Notes: generated from the letters alone by a model not told the origin. A stretch of DNA of 64,000 nt from Methylobacter sp. (GCA_030699385.1 JAUYMY010000007.1:1-64000), one strand, 5' to 3'; counted from the first letter of the stretch, positions 37,128 through 46,653 are shown. Numbers and translations: made by a program.

Positions 37128-38123
37128 TTAAAATAGCTCAATTTCATTGGCGATATTATCTTGCTCTGGAATAATCATGTTTTCATACAAAATCACCTGG
37201 TTTCTGCCATTTTCTTTCGCATAATAAAGCGCCTTGTCGGCACAATCCAATTGTGTTGTCGGCATAGAAACGCCATTTATCCGCGTTAAACCAATGCTGA
37301 CCGTGATGCGGCCTACGGTAGGGAAATGGTAATTGGCAACAGCTTCCCGGAAACGATTAAAAATAGTCATAGCCATCTTTTGGCTGGCCAAGTTCAGGAT
37401 GACCACAAATTCTTCGCCACCAAAGCGGAACAGGAAATCATTGTAACGAAAACATTTGCCCATCAGCTGGCTAAAAGTCAGCAGCACTTCGTCGCCATAT
37501 AAATGTCCGAAGTCATCATTAACCCGTTTGAAATGATCAATATCCAATATGGCAATCCACGAGCTTTCCCCTTCAGGATTATCAATGTACCTATAATGCT
37601 CGCAGACTTGTAATAATCGGACATCTAACGATTGTCGGTTAGGTAACTTGGTTAATACATCCCGTTCTTTGGTGTCATGTAATATCACTAAATTTCGATA
37701 AATTAAGCGCAGATTGTCCAATATATTTAGCCTGTTTGGGTCAAATTCACCTTCAATACGAATAGCGCGTTCAGGGCCGCTGCCCCCTCTTATAGAAAAA
37801 ATAACCCAAGTATATAACCCCGCCTCGTCTACAGCGCTAAGATGTAAATCTACTGTATGATTGAGTTTGGAAAACAGAGCGTTATAATTTTCATCGTCAT
37901 TTCTGGAAAAATCCAAGGGGAAGCGTCTGACTAATAACTCGTGAACAGTGGTTGTGTCGCCGATATTTTTTCTTTCGTGCTCATACATTTCATAAGCGCT
38001 TGCATGATCAACTCCGGGCATGTCATCGAGAATCGCTAAAAACGTATGCGTTAATGCTTGGTAATCCTGTTGTGCAGATAACTGAATAGTCCAAGAAAAA
38101 AGCTGCTGTATTGTCAAAGGCAT
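37128..38123 (-). CDS. Soluble diguanylate cyclase (GGEEF)
   Basis: A 331-residue protein with no membrane helix. Residues 1-150 form a GAF-like sensor region of unknown ligand; the C-terminal half is a GGDEF domain with 'DVLTKLPNRQSLDVRLL', I-site RxxD (RYND), active-site 'FGGEEFVVIL' and 'VSIGLTRING'. Expected to make c-di-GMP with product inhibition. Upstream of and probably in operon with the O-methyltransferase. Confidence 0.92.
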   Translation of the reverse strand: MPLTIQQLFSWTIQLSAQQDYQALTHTFLAILDDMPGVDHASAYEMYEHERKNIGDTTTVHELLVRRFPLDFSRNDDENYNALFSKLNHTVDLHLSAVDEAGLYTWVIFSIRGGSGPERAIRIEGEFDPNRLNILDNLRLIYRNLVILHDTKERDVLTKLPNRQSLDVRLLQVCEHYRYIDNPEGESSWIAILDIDHFKRVNDDFGHLYGDEVLLTFSQLMGKCFRYNDFLFRFGGEEFVVILNLASQKMAMTIFNRFREAVANYHFPTVGRITVSIGLTRINGVSMPTTQLDCADKALYYAKENGRNQVILYENMIIPEQDNIANEIELF

Positions 38124-38561
38124 AAGTATCTACACATCTTTATGTATTTAAAATCAATTTGTTAGTGTTGTGTAGACGGTTTTTAATAAGGATAAACACT
38201 AAGGTGAGATGAGTTTTTACTGTGCAATGCCGCCAATTTTTAGCTATAAATTACGAATAATGTTACAGCAGGGTTTATTGTCTGGCGCCGGGTTATAAAC
38301 AACTGACTGTGCAAATTAAACTAATTATTCTACGCGATCTTTTACCTTCACTCCAAACCCATTTTTTGGGGCAAAGACATGGAATCCTGGCATAAATAGG
38401 TTCAATATTTACGTCATCAACAGCCAGTCAAAAAATTAAAAATACTTTTTAAAGTGAGTATATTCGGTAAAATTGCCGGGCTGGCCGGGATTGGCAATTG
38501 CTTGCTCAGTAACCGCCAATGCGCCTGTCCCATTTTATTCAAGGCAAAAGAACAATAACCC
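38124..38561. other. Intergenic region, 438 bases
   Basis: Separates divergent genes and is AT-rich. The only coding hint is a 34-codon frame from a GTG at 38453 ('SIFGKIAGLAGIGNCLL', then stop); it has no homology I recognise. No hairpin repeat of families A-C is present. Promoters for both flanking genes must lie here. Confidence 0.4.
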
Positions 38562-39068
38562 ATGACAATACAAGACAAAATTGCGCAATCGATGGAAAGG
38601 CTGATGTATGGCAGTCGCTGGATATTGGCGCCGGTTTATTTCGGGCTGAGTTTGGCATTATTAGCGCTGGCGGTAAAATTCTTTCAGGAGTTTTATCATT
38701 TTTTGCCGCATATACTGGACATGGATGAATCCAGTTTGATTTTAAAAGTGCTGTCGATGATTGACCTGATTTTGGTGGGCAGTCTGATTTTGATTGTGAT
38801 GTTCAGTGGTTATGAAAATTTCGTTTCGCAATTGGACATTGCCGAAGCGACCGAAAAACTCGAATGGCTGGGCAAACACGATTACGGCTCGTTAAAAATG
38901 AAACTGGCATCATCGATTGTTGCCATTTCTTCCATCCATTTGCTGAAAGTATTTATGAACATTGAGGCCACCGATAATGGCAAGCTGATGTGGTATGTCA
39001 TCATTCATTTGACCATGGTGGTGTCCGCGCTGTTAATGGGCTATCTTGAAAAACTGAGTAAACATTAA
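38562..39068 (+). CDS. YqhA/UPF0114 family membrane protein
   Basis: A 168-residue protein with three or four membrane helices. '[20 protein letters not shown]' at the N-terminus and '[22 protein letters not shown]' are the UPF0114 signatures. Function unknown. It starts a run of short, closely packed genes extending to the esterase gene at 40321. Confidence 0.92.
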   Translation: MTIQDKIAQSMERLMYGSRWILAPVYFGLSLALLALAVKFFQEFYHFLPHILDMDESSLILKVLSMIDLILVGSLILIVMFSGYENFVSQLDIAEATEKLEWLGKHDYGSLKMKLASSIVAISSIHLLKVFMNIEATDNGKLMWYVIIHLTMVVSALLMGYLEKLSKH

Positions 39069-39070
39069 TT

Positions 39071-39310
39071 ATGCGCTTAATACTCTTTGGCACCTCGGCT
39101 TGCCATCTTTGCGAACAGGCGGAAATTATCCTTCATCAATGTGTGCAGGCCGGCGCCGATTTGGTGATTGATGCTGTCGATATTGCCGAACAAACACAAT
39201 GGCAGGAACCTTATGCCTTACGCATCCCGGTTTTATATGACCCCGAAACGGGGCGCGATTTGGGTTGGCCGTTTGATGCCGCTCAGATTAAGGCCTTTTT
39301 TATTCGCTAG
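39071..39310 (+). CDS. Glutaredoxin-like protein (DUF836 type)
   Basis: A 79-residue thioredoxin-fold protein with CxxC in 'GTSACHLCEQAE' and the cis-Pro region 'RIPVLYDPETG'. It probably handles thiol-disulfide exchange in the cytoplasm. It starts two bases after the preceding stop. Confidence 0.9.
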   Translation: MRLILFGTSACHLCEQAEIILHQCVQAGADLVIDAVDIAEQTQWQEPYALRIPVLYDPETGRDLGWPFDAAQIKAFFIR

Positions 39311-39324
39311 TTGATAGGCCTGTT

Positions 39325-39555
39325 ATGAGTCCACATCAATACATCCGTTTCGCGCTTAATCTGTCTTATGATCAATACCTTAGGGTTTATCAAGGCGTCG
39401 CAAAAAATGTGTCGGTGCTCGCCGATGACGGCAGACGCGTTGCTTTTCCGGCTGGCAGGATTCAGCCTTTTTTGACCAAGGACGGTATCAACGGCTATTT
39501 CGAGATGGAATTAACGCCCGAACATAAATTTGTCAGCATCAAAAAAATCCGTTAA
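39325..39555 (+). CDS. DUF2835 family protein
   Basis: A 76-residue protein. 'RFALNLSYDQYLRVYQGVAKNV', 'GRRVAFPAGRIQPFLTKDGI' and the final 'FVSIKKI' fit the DUF2835 family, a small beta-rich protein of unknown function common in gammaproteobacteria. Probably in the same operon as its neighbours. Confidence 0.88.
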   Translation: MSPHQYIRFALNLSYDQYLRVYQGVAKNVSVLADDGRRVAFPAGRIQPFLTKDGINGYFEMELTPEHKFVSIKKIR

Positions 39556-39598
39556 CCAGACGCACTGTTTAACGCCTATTCCACATTGATTAATCAAC

Positions 39599-40321
39599 AT
39601 GAAAAAACTACTCAATAAAAGCTTCGTCACCAACTTTATCTCCGTCATCATCATTGCCACCGGCTATCTTTGTCCGGTGCAGCAGGATTTGGTTAAATCC
39701 ATCGGTTTTTTTGCCCTGTCGGGAGCCATTACCAATTGGTTGGCCATTTACATGCTGTTTGAGAAAGTGCCGTTTTTGTACGGCTCTGGGGTGATACCGG
39801 CACGCTTTGAAGAATTCAAGCTGTCGATTAAGCAGTTGATGATGCAGCAGTTTTTTACTGCAAAAAACATCGAGCAATTTATTGAAACCGAGGAGCAACA
39901 AGGCAAGGGCGTGTTGAATCTGGAGCCTTTATTGGCTGCGGTCGATTATGACAAGGTTTATGAAGGCTTGGTGTCGTCGATTATGGGCTCGTCTTTTGGC
40001 GGCATGTTGGCGATGATGGGCGGCGAAGAAGCGCTGGCGCCGTTAAAAGAGCCGTTTACCGAAAAAATGAAAATCACCCTGACCGAAATGGTCGAGTCCG
40101 AGCGCTTTAAAAGTGCATTAAAACAAGGTTTGGATGCGCATAAAATCGGCGGCGACATTGTCGACAAAATCGAAATCGTCATCGACAAGCGCCTGAGCGA
40201 ATTGACGCCGCAATTGGTCAAGGAAATGGTGCAGGCCATCATTCGTGAACATTTGGGTTGGCTGGTGGTTTGGGGTGGTATTTTCGGCGGCCTGATGGGC
40301 GCCTTATTTGTCTTTGCCTGA
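39599..40321 (+). CDS. DUF445 family membrane protein
   Basis: A 240-residue protein with N-terminal helices containing 'GALSGAITNWLAIYMLFEK'-like DUF445 features ('SGAITNWLAIYMLF'), a long helical middle and a C-terminal helix 'HLGWLVVWGGIFGGLMGALF'. Function unknown. The stop overlaps the ATG of the next gene (TGATGG). Confidence 0.88.
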   Translation: MKKLLNKSFVTNFISVIIIATGYLCPVQQDLVKSIGFFALSGAITNWLAIYMLFEKVPFLYGSGVIPARFEEFKLSIKQLMMQQFFTAKNIEQFIETEEQQGKGVLNLEPLLAAVDYDKVYEGLVSSIMGSSFGGMLAMMGGEEALAPLKEPFTEKMKITLTEMVESERFKSALKQGLDAHKIGGDIVDKIEIVIDKRLSELTPQLVKEMVQAIIREHLGWLVVWGGIFGGLMGALFVFA

Positions 40322-41097
40322 TGGAAACGATTGAGCTCGCGTTTGAGGAATTCGGCGACCCGGATCATGCCCCGCTGATTATATTGCATGGCTTTTTTGC
40401 CTCGTCGCGCAACTGGCGGCAGATTGCGCAAAAACTGGCCGGGCGCTTTCATGTTTATGTGCCGGACATGCGCAATCACGGCGCGTCGCCGCATCATCCG
40501 TTGATGGATTATCCGGCCATGACCGCTGACGTGTTGCATTTTATGGACGAGCGTGGTTTGACAACGGCCAGCCTGTTAGGGCACAGCATGGGCGGAAAAA
40601 TAGCCATGTGGCTGGCGCTCACCTTTCCGAACAGGTTGGAAAAGTTGGTGGTGGCGGACATCGCGCCGGTCAGTTACCCGCATAATTTCGATGCGACCGT
40701 GCTGGCCTTAAAAGCCTTGCCGCTGGCCGACATCAGCAACCGCAAACAGGCTGAAACGCTGTTGGCACCGGCCATTCCTGAGTTGAGTTACCGCCAGTTT
40801 TTGTTACAGAATCTTGTGTTGCAGGATGGTAAATATGTTTGGCGGGTTGATCTGGCTATTTTTCACCGGGCGGCACCCCATATCGCCGCTTTCCCTGCGA
40901 CCGGTCAGGATGCGGCTTTTACCGGTCAAGCCTTGTTTATCGCGGGCGGCGATTCAGATTACATTAAGCCAGACGACCTAAAATCGCTGTTTCCGAAGGC
41001 GGCGTTTAGCGCGATAGAAGGTGCCGGGCATTGGCTGCATGTACAGCAACCGGCGGCCTTTTTGGCACGGGTTGAAGATTTTTTTAGCGTAAAATGA
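40321..41097 (+). CDS. ybfF: Alpha/beta hydrolase, YbfF-type esterase
   Basis: A 258-residue esterase: 'LIILHGFFASSRNWRQIA', 'VPDMRNHGASPHH', nucleophile elbow 'GHSMGGKIAMWLA' and catalytic His 'GAGHWLHVQQP'. It acts on short acyl esters, possibly acyl-CoA; the physiological substrate is uncertain. I chose the ATG at 40321, 21 codons inside the track ORF, because it overlaps the upstream stop and matches the family's start. Confidence 0.9.
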   Translation: METIELAFEEFGDPDHAPLIILHGFFASSRNWRQIAQKLAGRFHVYVPDMRNHGASPHHPLMDYPAMTADVLHFMDERGLTTASLLGHSMGGKIAMWLALTFPNRLEKLVVADIAPVSYPHNFDATVLALKALPLADISNRKQAETLLAPAIPELSYRQFLLQNLVLQDGKYVWRVDLAIFHRAAPHIAAFPATGQDAAFTGQALFIAGGDSDYIKPDDLKSLFPKAAFSAIEGAGHWLHVQQPAAFLARVEDFFSVK

Positions 41098-41138
41098 AAA
41101 TGTGGCGGCGCTTTAAATAAGTCTGCGTAAAAAACAAA

Positions 41139-41220
41139 GTCCACGCTTAGCACGAAAGCCACGAAAGTTACGAAAGAGTCGTATGATTGCATTTTTCGTG
41201 CTTTTTGTGTTTTTCGTGGA
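41139..41220. repeat. Interspersed inverted repeat (family A), copy 4
   Basis: Left arm GTCCACGCTTAGCACGAAAG, right arm ends 'GTGTTTTTCGTGGA', with extra 'CGAAAG' units in the left arm. Lies between the esterase gene and galU. Just after it come two small hairpins (TGCCTTTG-ATG-CAAAGGCA and AAATGCTG-CATT-CAGCATTT) before galU, which may serve as a terminator. Confidence 0.8.
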
Positions 41221-41311
41221 TAAAAAATAATAATTGCCTTTGATGCAAAGGCAGGGTCAGCCAAATGCTGCATTCAGCATTTGAATTTTTTAACTATTTG
41301 TATTATCGAGA

Positions 41312-42202
41312 ATGTCCCAAATGAATAAAAAAATAAAAAAAGCAGTTTTTCCGGTTGCGGGTTTGGGTACCCGATTTTTACCCGCCACCAAAGCCAGTCC
41401 AAAGGAAATGTTGCCGGTTGTGGACAAGCCTTTGATCCAGTATTGTGTTGAAGAGGCGGTCGCCGCCGGCGTTGATACTATTATATTTGTCACCGGCCGA
41501 ACCAAAAACGTCATCATGGATCACTTCGACAAAGCTTACGAATTGGAAAACGAGCTGACTATTCGCGGCAAAACCGGCATCTTACAAATGGTGCGGGAAA
41601 TGATGCCGGCACATGTATCGTTTGTCTTTATTCGTCAGCCCGAAGCGTTGGGCCTGGGCCATGCGGTGTTGTGCGCCAAGTCGATTGTCGGCGATGAGCC
41701 GTTCGCCGTTATCCTAGCCGATGATTTGATTGCCAATAGGGCTGGTGATGGCTGCTTGACACAAATGGTCGAGCAATACGATCAAAATCAGTGCAGCATT
41801 TTAGGCGTGGAACGGGTCAGCCCGCAGGAAACCGACAAATACGGCATCGTCAAAACCAAGGAACTATCGCCATCGGTCGGCCAAGTCGAGCTGATTGTCG
41901 AGAAACCCGCGCCCGAGCGCGCACCGTCAAACCTCGCTGTGGTCGGGCGCTATATTTTAACGCCGGCGATTTTTGACAAGATTGAAACAACAGCACGCGG
42001 TGCCGGTGGTGAGATTCAGCTAACCGATGCTATCGCAGCACTAATGACCGATGAGCAGGTGTTAGCCTACGAATTTGAAGGCAAGCGTTATGATTGCGGC
42101 TCAAAGCTCGGTTATTTGCAAGCAACCGTTGAATATGGCTTGGTTCATGACGAGTTAAAGGATGATTTCCGGGCTTATCTGAAAAATCTGATTCTTGATT
42201 AA
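41312..42202 (+). CDS. galU: UTP-glucose-1-phosphate uridylyltransferase GalU
   Basis: Makes UDP-glucose for envelope sugars and glycogen or sucrose pathways. '[20 protein letters not shown]' is the nucleotidyltransferase signature; '[12 protein letters not shown]', '[14 protein letters not shown]' and 'VEKP' follow. 296 residues is typical. Monocistronic by spacing. Confidence 0.97.
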   Translation: MSQMNKKIKKAVFPVAGLGTRFLPATKASPKEMLPVVDKPLIQYCVEEAVAAGVDTIIFVTGRTKNVIMDHFDKAYELENELTIRGKTGILQMVREMMPAHVSFVFIRQPEALGLGHAVLCAKSIVGDEPFAVILADDLIANRAGDGCLTQMVEQYDQNQCSILGVERVSPQETDKYGIVKTKELSPSVGQVELIVEKPAPERAPSNLAVVGRYILTPAIFDKIETTARGAGGEIQLTDAIAALMTDEQVLAYEFEGKRYDCGSKLGYLQATVEYGLVHDELKDDFRAYLKNLILD

Positions 42203-42203
42203 T

Positions 42204-42298
42204 GAAACACGGATGGCTCAGATAGGATGGATTTACACGGACTTTTTAAAATAGGCTGTGCTTTTAATCAGCCATTATCCGATCAATCAGTGTCATTT
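42204..42298. repeat. Interspersed inverted repeat (family B), degenerate copy 3
   Basis: Starts GAAACACGGATGGCTCAGATA and ends near 'CAATCAGTGTCATT'; the inner 'GATTTACACGGACTTTTTAA' matches the middle of the copy at 22366. The right end has lost the ATCCGTGTTC terminus. Lies between galU and the DUF1499 gene. Confidence 0.65.
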
Positions 42299-42315
42299 TT
42301 TTTAGGGTGACACTG

Positions 42316-42744
42316 ATGCAATTTAAAACTGTTTTTTATCTTATCGCTATGACAATCAGCACCGCAACACCTGCTGCAGAAACCCGGCTGCCCTCCTGTC
42401 CTAACAGTCCTAACTGCGTATCCAGTCAGGCGACGGCCGACGGTCATTTTATTGCCCCCTTTAAAATCATCGGTACTGTCGAAGCGGCTTGGGCGGCATT
42501 GAAAAAGTCATTGGCCAGCCAAAATCGGACTGTCATTACCCGCGAAACTGAAGGCGCGCTTCACGCCGAGGCAACCAGCCTGCTATTTCGCTTTGTTGAC
42601 GATATTGACGTAATACTCGATAAAGCCGCTGGATTAATTCACATCCGCTCGGCATCGCGCACCGGTTATGGCGATTTTGGTGTTAACCGCAAGCGGGTTG
42701 AAATGCTTCGCGCCCAACTGCAACAAGCGCATGTGATTGAGTGA
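42316..42744 (+). CDS. DUF1499 family exported protein
   Basis: A 142-residue protein with a probable signal peptide (cleavage near 'TPAAETR'), then the DUF1499 motif 'CPNSPNCVSSQ' and a C-terminal 'IRSASRTGYGDFGVNRKRVE'. Function unknown. I prefer the ATG at 42316 over the GTG at 42307. Confidence 0.88.
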   Translation: MQFKTVFYLIAMTISTATPAAETRLPSCPNSPNCVSSQATADGHFIAPFKIIGTVEAAWAALKKSLASQNRTVITRETEGALHAEATSLLFRFVDDIDVILDKAAGLIHIRSASRTGYGDFGVNRKRVEMLRAQLQQAHVIE

Positions 42745-42792
42745 CGGCTTAAGGCTGACATCTCTTTCCCGCGGTTTAAAAAAAAGGCCTAA

Positions 42793-44154
42793 ATGACCGA
42801 CTATTCTCGTTCGCTGTTTGTTTTTCGGCGCGATCTGCGTCTGTATGACAACACTGCATTGCTTTACGCTTTGCGGCTTTCGGCCCAGGTGTTGCCTTGT
42901 TTTATTTTTGATCCTCGTCAGATTGAGCCCCACCCTTATCAGAGTCAGCCCGGTTTGCAGTTTATGCTGCAGTCTATTGCTGATCTTGAGCAGCAAGTGC
43001 AGGCCGCAGGTGGTAAATTAGCGCTTTATCATGCCGCGCCGGGGCAGGTCATCAAACAGCTGGTCGAACAACATCAAATACAGGCGGTGTTTATCAACCG
43101 CGATTACACCCCGTTCAGCCGGCAACGTGATGATGAAATGGCTGCTGTGTGCCGACAATTGGGCATTGGCTTTCATGTGTTGGCTGATGCCCTGCTTAAC
43201 GAGCCGGAACAGGCGGTGAAAGGCGATAACACGCCTTATAAAGTGTTCACCGCATTTTATAATAATGCCAGACAGTTTCCGGTGGCCTTGCCGCAAGCGT
43301 TGGAGCAAGCGAATTTTTTATCGGTAGCATCGGAATTGACTCTAGCACAGCTGGGTTTATTAGCCGAACAAGCGGTAGTTAAAGGTGGTCGCCAGCAAGC
43401 GCTGGCGATAGTCGAGCAAATGAGAGACTGCGCCGATTACCAACAAATCCGCGACTTTCCTGCGCTGGACGCGACCAGTAAATTGTCCGCGCATTTAAAG
43501 TTTGGCACTTGTTCAGTGCGGGAAGTGTTTTATGCGCTGACCGAACAGCTCGGCAGCGAACATCCGCTGATCCGGCAATTGTATTGGCGTGATTTTTTTA
43601 CCCATGTCGCGTATCACTTTCCAGCCGTTTTCGGGCGTGCTTTTCTGGAAAGATTTGCAACCGTGCATTGGGATAACAACGCCGATTATTTTCAAGCCTG
43701 GTGCGCCGGTAAAACCGGCTTTCCTATCGTCGATGCCGGGATGCGTGAATTGAACGCTACCGGTTTTATGCATAACCGGGTGCGCATGATTGCCGCCTCG
43801 TTTTTGGTCAAAGACCTGCATATTGATTGGCGCTGGGGCGAGCGCTATTTTGCCCAGCATCTGGCCGATTACGATCCTTGCGTCAATAACGGCAACTGGC
43901 AATGGGCGGCCTCGACCGGCTGTGATGCGCAGCCGTATTTCAGGATTTTTAATCCCTGGCTACAGCAACTTAAATTCGATAAGGACTGCCATTATATTTA
44001 TCGCTGGCTGCCCGAACTGCAAGCTTTTGCGCCGAAAATACTGCATCAATGGGACAAAAAACACAGCGCCTGTGCTTATCCCGCGCCGATTGTTGACCAT
44101 GCCCGCGAGAGCCAACTCAGCAAAGCCCGGTTTAAGGCGACAAGTGGCGCTTAG
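42793..44154 (+). CDS. phrB: Deoxyribodipyrimidine photolyase (class I CPD)
   Basis: Light-driven repair of cyclobutane pyrimidine dimers. 453 residues: N-terminal antenna domain ('LFVFRRDLRLYDNTALLYAL'), FAD domain with 'GMRELNATGFMHNRVRMIAA', 'DYDPCVNNGNWQWAAST' and 'YFRIFNPWLQ'. The residues are those of PhrB rather than cryptochrome-DASH. Convergent with the next gene, the two stops sharing the bases TTAG. Confidence 0.95.
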   Translation: MTDYSRSLFVFRRDLRLYDNTALLYALRLSAQVLPCFIFDPRQIEPHPYQSQPGLQFMLQSIADLEQQVQAAGGKLALYHAAPGQVIKQLVEQHQIQAVFINRDYTPFSRQRDDEMAAVCRQLGIGFHVLADALLNEPEQAVKGDNTPYKVFTAFYNNARQFPVALPQALEQANFLSVASELTLAQLGLLAEQAVVKGGRQQALAIVEQMRDCADYQQIRDFPALDATSKLSAHLKFGTCSVREVFYALTEQLGSEHPLIRQLYWRDFFTHVAYHFPAVFGRAFLERFATVHWDNNADYFQAWCAGKTGFPIVDAGMRELNATGFMHNRVRMIAASFLVKDLHIDWRWGERYFAQHLADYDPCVNNGNWQWAASTGCDAQPYFRIFNPWLQQLKFDKDCHYIYRWLPELQAFAPKILHQWDKKHSACAYPAPIVDHARESQLSKARFKATSGA

Positions 44155-45068
44155 CGTTGGTTTAAAGCGGGCTGCGATAACGCCTGATGCAAGGCCGCCG
44201 CAAGATCCTCATATTCAAATTTGAAACCCTGCGCCAGCAAGCGTTCCGGCACTACGCGCTGACTGCCCAGCAGCAGTTGCGACATTTCGCCGAGCATTAT
44301 TTTTAACACGCAGGCCGGAACCGGCAGCAGGGCAGGGCGGTTTAGGCATTGCGCCAATAGCCGGGTGAATTCGGCATTGGTCACCGGGTTTGGCGCGGTT
44401 GCGTTATAAGCGCCGTGCATCGTGGTATCGGTCATCATGGCTAAAGCGATATTAATCCAGTCCTGCCGGTGAATCCAGGACATCCACTGACGCCCATCAC
44501 CCAGTCGCCCGCCCAAGCCCAAACGAAACGGCAGCAGCATCTGCTGCAAAAAACCGCCGCCTTCGGCAATCACCAAACCGGTTCTGATTAGGCAGACCCG
44601 GACGCCGAATTGTTCGGCCTGCTTGGCAACGGCTTCCCAATCGGCGCATAACTGCTGCGAGAAGTCTTCATAGGGTGTTGCGTGTTCGCTTAATACCGTA
44701 TCGCCCTGATTGCCGTAATAGCCGATAGCGGAGCCGCTGATTAATAAATTGGGTTTAATTTCCATACGCGCAATACAGGTTATTAGCTGCTCAGTCAAAC
44801 CGATGCGGCTATCCCTGATTTCCTGTTTGCGCGCTTTGCTCCAGCGTGCTCCAACAATCGGCGCACCGGCAAGATTGATGATGACCTGATAGCGGTCTTC
44901 TGCGTTAAGCTGGCTCAGACTAGTTAACGCAGTAACGCCGGAGCCGCATAACTTGGCGACTTTATCCGGATTACGGCTTAACACCGTAACCGTATGGCCT
45001 TGTTCAATCAGGCTGTTAATCAGTGCGCCGCCAATAAAACCGGTACCGCCGGTAATTAATATGTTCAT
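44151..45068 (-). CDS. TIGR01777 family (SDR) epimerase/NAD-binding protein
   Basis: An extended short-chain dehydrogenase-like protein of 305 residues. Rossmann motif 'ITGGTGFIGGALINSL', then 'NLAGAPIVGARWSKARKQEI' and 'ISGSAIGYYGNQGD', the TIGR01777 hallmark sequences. The C-terminus carries a DUF1731-like segment. Substrate unknown. Such genes often neighbour photolyase genes, as here. Confidence 0.92.
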   Translation of the reverse strand: MNILITGGTGFIGGALINSLIEQGHTVTVLSRNPDKVAKLCGSGVTALTSLSQLNAEDRYQVIINLAGAPIVGARWSKARKQEIRDSRIGLTEQLITCIARMEIKPNLLISGSAIGYYGNQGDTVLSEHATPYEDFSQQLCADWEAVAKQAEQFGVRVCLIRTGLVIAEGGGFLQQMLLPFRLGLGGRLGDGRQWMSWIHRQDWINIALAMMTDTTMHGAYNATAPNPVTNAEFTRLLAQCLNRPALLPVPACVLKIMLGEMSQLLLGSQRVVPERLLAQGFKFEYEDLAAALHQALSQPALNQR

Positions 45069-45229
45069 TATCGTACCCTCATAATTGTTTGCCGAGATCC
45101 GCTGGCTATCTTATCAAATTGTAACTTCCCATTAATGATAGGTAAAAAAATTATCACCACGAAGATCACAAAGACAGCCCTGACGCATGAAATAAAAATC
45201 ATAAAAAAACAAGGCGAATTCAACCCATA

Positions 45230-45370
45230 AATGCAACACCGAGCAAATTGCCGGTATCAAGCCCGGCCATTTTACAAAACACCTCCCAAGGTGTTTTGTG
45301 GTTTAAGGCTTTTCTAGACCTATGGTTAAGCCCCGCCAAAGCTTTGTTGGCATCGGCTTGGGTCAATATG
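45230..45370 (-). pseudogene. IS30-type transposase, C-terminal remnant
   Basis: The frame 'ALAGLNHRSRKALNHKTPWEVF' is the conserved end of IS30-family transposases (usually LNxRPRKxLxxxTPxEVF). Only about 45 residues survive; upstream the frame runs into the inverted-repeat element at 45371, which supplies the odd residues 'GAWERD' of the track ORF. The catalytic DDE region is absent. Confidence 0.75.
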
Positions 45371-45517
45371 TCTCGCTCCCAAGCTCCAGAGGCTGTGAAA
45401 GTATTATCAAAATCACTAGAAAATGCGCTGTAAGTCATTGATTATTGGTTGTCGAAATTGGCAATTCCGCCTAATTTCAGAATACTTTCACTCTCTCTCT
45501 GGAGCTTGGGAGCGAGA
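45371..45517. mobile_element. MITE-like inverted-repeat element
   Basis: About 147 bases bounded by inverted repeats. The left end reads TCTCGCTCCCAAGCTCCAGA; the right end, on the other strand, begins with the same 20 bases. Both arms end in GTGAAAGTATT facing a 75-base centre, with no coding capacity. It separates the IS30 remnant from the last cassette gene. The terminal repeats are perfect for the first 21 bases. Confidence 0.7.
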
Positions 45518-45519
45518 AA

Positions 45520-45939
45520 CTACGGGGCAAGTAGGCCGACACCGACACAGACCGCGCCTGCCGCCACAATGGCTGTCCATCCGGATGAAGGTCGTGTCTC
45601 AACCACGGCGATACTCGGATTTCCTGGATCGTAATAGACGCTTACCTTGCGACCAACAGGAAAGACTTCCGCAAGAAGTTGTTCTTTCGCAGGAGAGTTA
45701 TCTCTTACACCAAAGGAAAACTGCCCAGAAGAGAAGTTGTCGCCGTCAACGACGTAACTGTATTTGATTTCTGCGCTAGAGCCACCGTCGTGGGGATCAA
45801 CAACGACATCGGATCTGGTTATCTCTCCTTCAGTCGATGGCCAGGAGGCAGCCTTAGCATTCATGCGGCGAAGAACAAGACCGAACAGAACCAGAAATGC
45901 GCCCAAGAGAAGAAACGTGATTCGTATGACTACCATCAT
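45520..45939 (-). CDS. DUF3592-like membrane protein, terminal cassette
   Basis: A 139-residue protein with a membrane helix at residues 5-24, a periplasmic beta-rich part ('GEITRSDVVVDPHDGGSSAEIKYSY' region; 'GRKVSVYYDPGNPSIAVVE') and a second, short C-terminal helix. This is the DUF3592 layout. Its coding end abuts the MITE-like repeat and no attC follows, so the gene may have lost its last residues and its recombination site. Confidence 0.7.
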   Translation of the reverse strand: MMVVIRITFLLLGAFLVLFGLVLRRMNAKAASWPSTEGEITRSDVVVDPHDGGSSAEIKYSYVVDGDNFSSGQFSFGVRDNSPAKEQLLAEVFPVGRKVSVYYDPGNPSIAVVETRPSSGWTAIVAAGAVCVGVGLLAP

Positions 45940-45962
45940 TTGAGTGCGCTCACTTTGCAGAC

Positions 45963-46020
45963 GCCCAACGTTTGAATTAAGGCGTGCCGTTAGGCGTCCC
46001 GCTTGAATGATAGGTTAGGT
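45963..46020 (-). repeat. attC site 1 (58 bases)
   Basis: On the minus strand it begins ACCTAAC and ends GTTGGGC, with inner boxes TCATTCAAGC and CTTAATTCAA, the classical '59-base element' pattern. The TAA in the first box is the stop codon of the 166-residue cassette gene. Confidence 0.9.
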
Positions 46021-46515
46021 GTTGTTTCTCTTTGCAAGGGCATTCTCGATTTCGCTCAATGCATTGTATTCCTTCTTTTCGATATCAGAGCTGATCAATT
46101 CAAAGTCCTCCGGCACTGGAGTTTTAGCGTTCGGAAACTGCTGCCACTCATGAAGAGCTTTGTTATAGAGGGCTTGTTTGACGCAATAGCGAACCGCCTT
46201 TTCATGTTTTTCGTCCTGAAAGTTGTTTGCCATAGCATCTTCGCGACGCCAGCAGGCGGCAAGCAACCAGTGATGATAAGCAAACTCGTATTGGGCGGTT
46301 GTATGATACTGCCAAGCGTGCCGCTCAAGCCCGTGGTATTCAGTGTTGTTCTTGGCGGGTATTCGTGAATCGATGACATCTGGACGATGGGAGGCCCAAG
46401 GGTATTCATTGCGCATGCAGGGAAATAACGACGTAATACCTCCCGCGCCCGCAAAGTGTAGCTTCAAAAATTGATCGACAAGTGCGTCGTAATCAGGTTT
46501 CCATTCAAATTGCAT
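46015..46515 (-). CDS. Cassette-encoded hypothetical protein
   Basis: A 166-residue protein, tryptophan- and histidine-rich in the middle ('HGLERHAWQYHTTAQYEFAYH'), with a helical, charged C-terminal third. No domain recognised and no signal peptide. The stop lies within attC site 1. Confidence 0.6.
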   Translation of the reverse strand: MQFEWKPDYDALVDQFLKLHFAGAGGITSLFPCMRNEYPWASHRPDVIDSRIPAKNNTEYHGLERHAWQYHTTAQYEFAYHHWLLAACWRREDAMANNFQDEKHEKAVRYCVKQALYNKALHEWQQFPNAKTPVPEDFELISSDIEKKEYNALSEIENALAKRNNT

Positions 46516-46531
46516 AGCAGTAACCCACGAT

Positions 46532-46653
46532 ACCTAACGTAGAGCTAAGGGGCATGCCGCTCACGGACGCTAAACGAAGCCCCAAAGTTTGATAAATTAC
46601 AAAACTTTAAAACCGCCATGAGGCGGCACGTCCCTTTGAGCGCCATGTTAGGC
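46532..46653 (-). repeat. attC site 2 (122 bases)
   Basis: On the minus strand it begins GCCTAAC and ends GTTAGGT, with inner boxes CGCTCAAAGGGAC and GCCCCTTAGCTC. The length is like that of the long attC sites of chromosomal integrons. Its first box includes the stop of the preceding gene. Confidence 0.9.

Noticed and set aside
38453-38557. 34-codon ORF from a GTG before the UPF0114 gene
   Set aside because: No ribosome site, homology or coupling convincingly supports translation; mentioned only under the intergenic entry.
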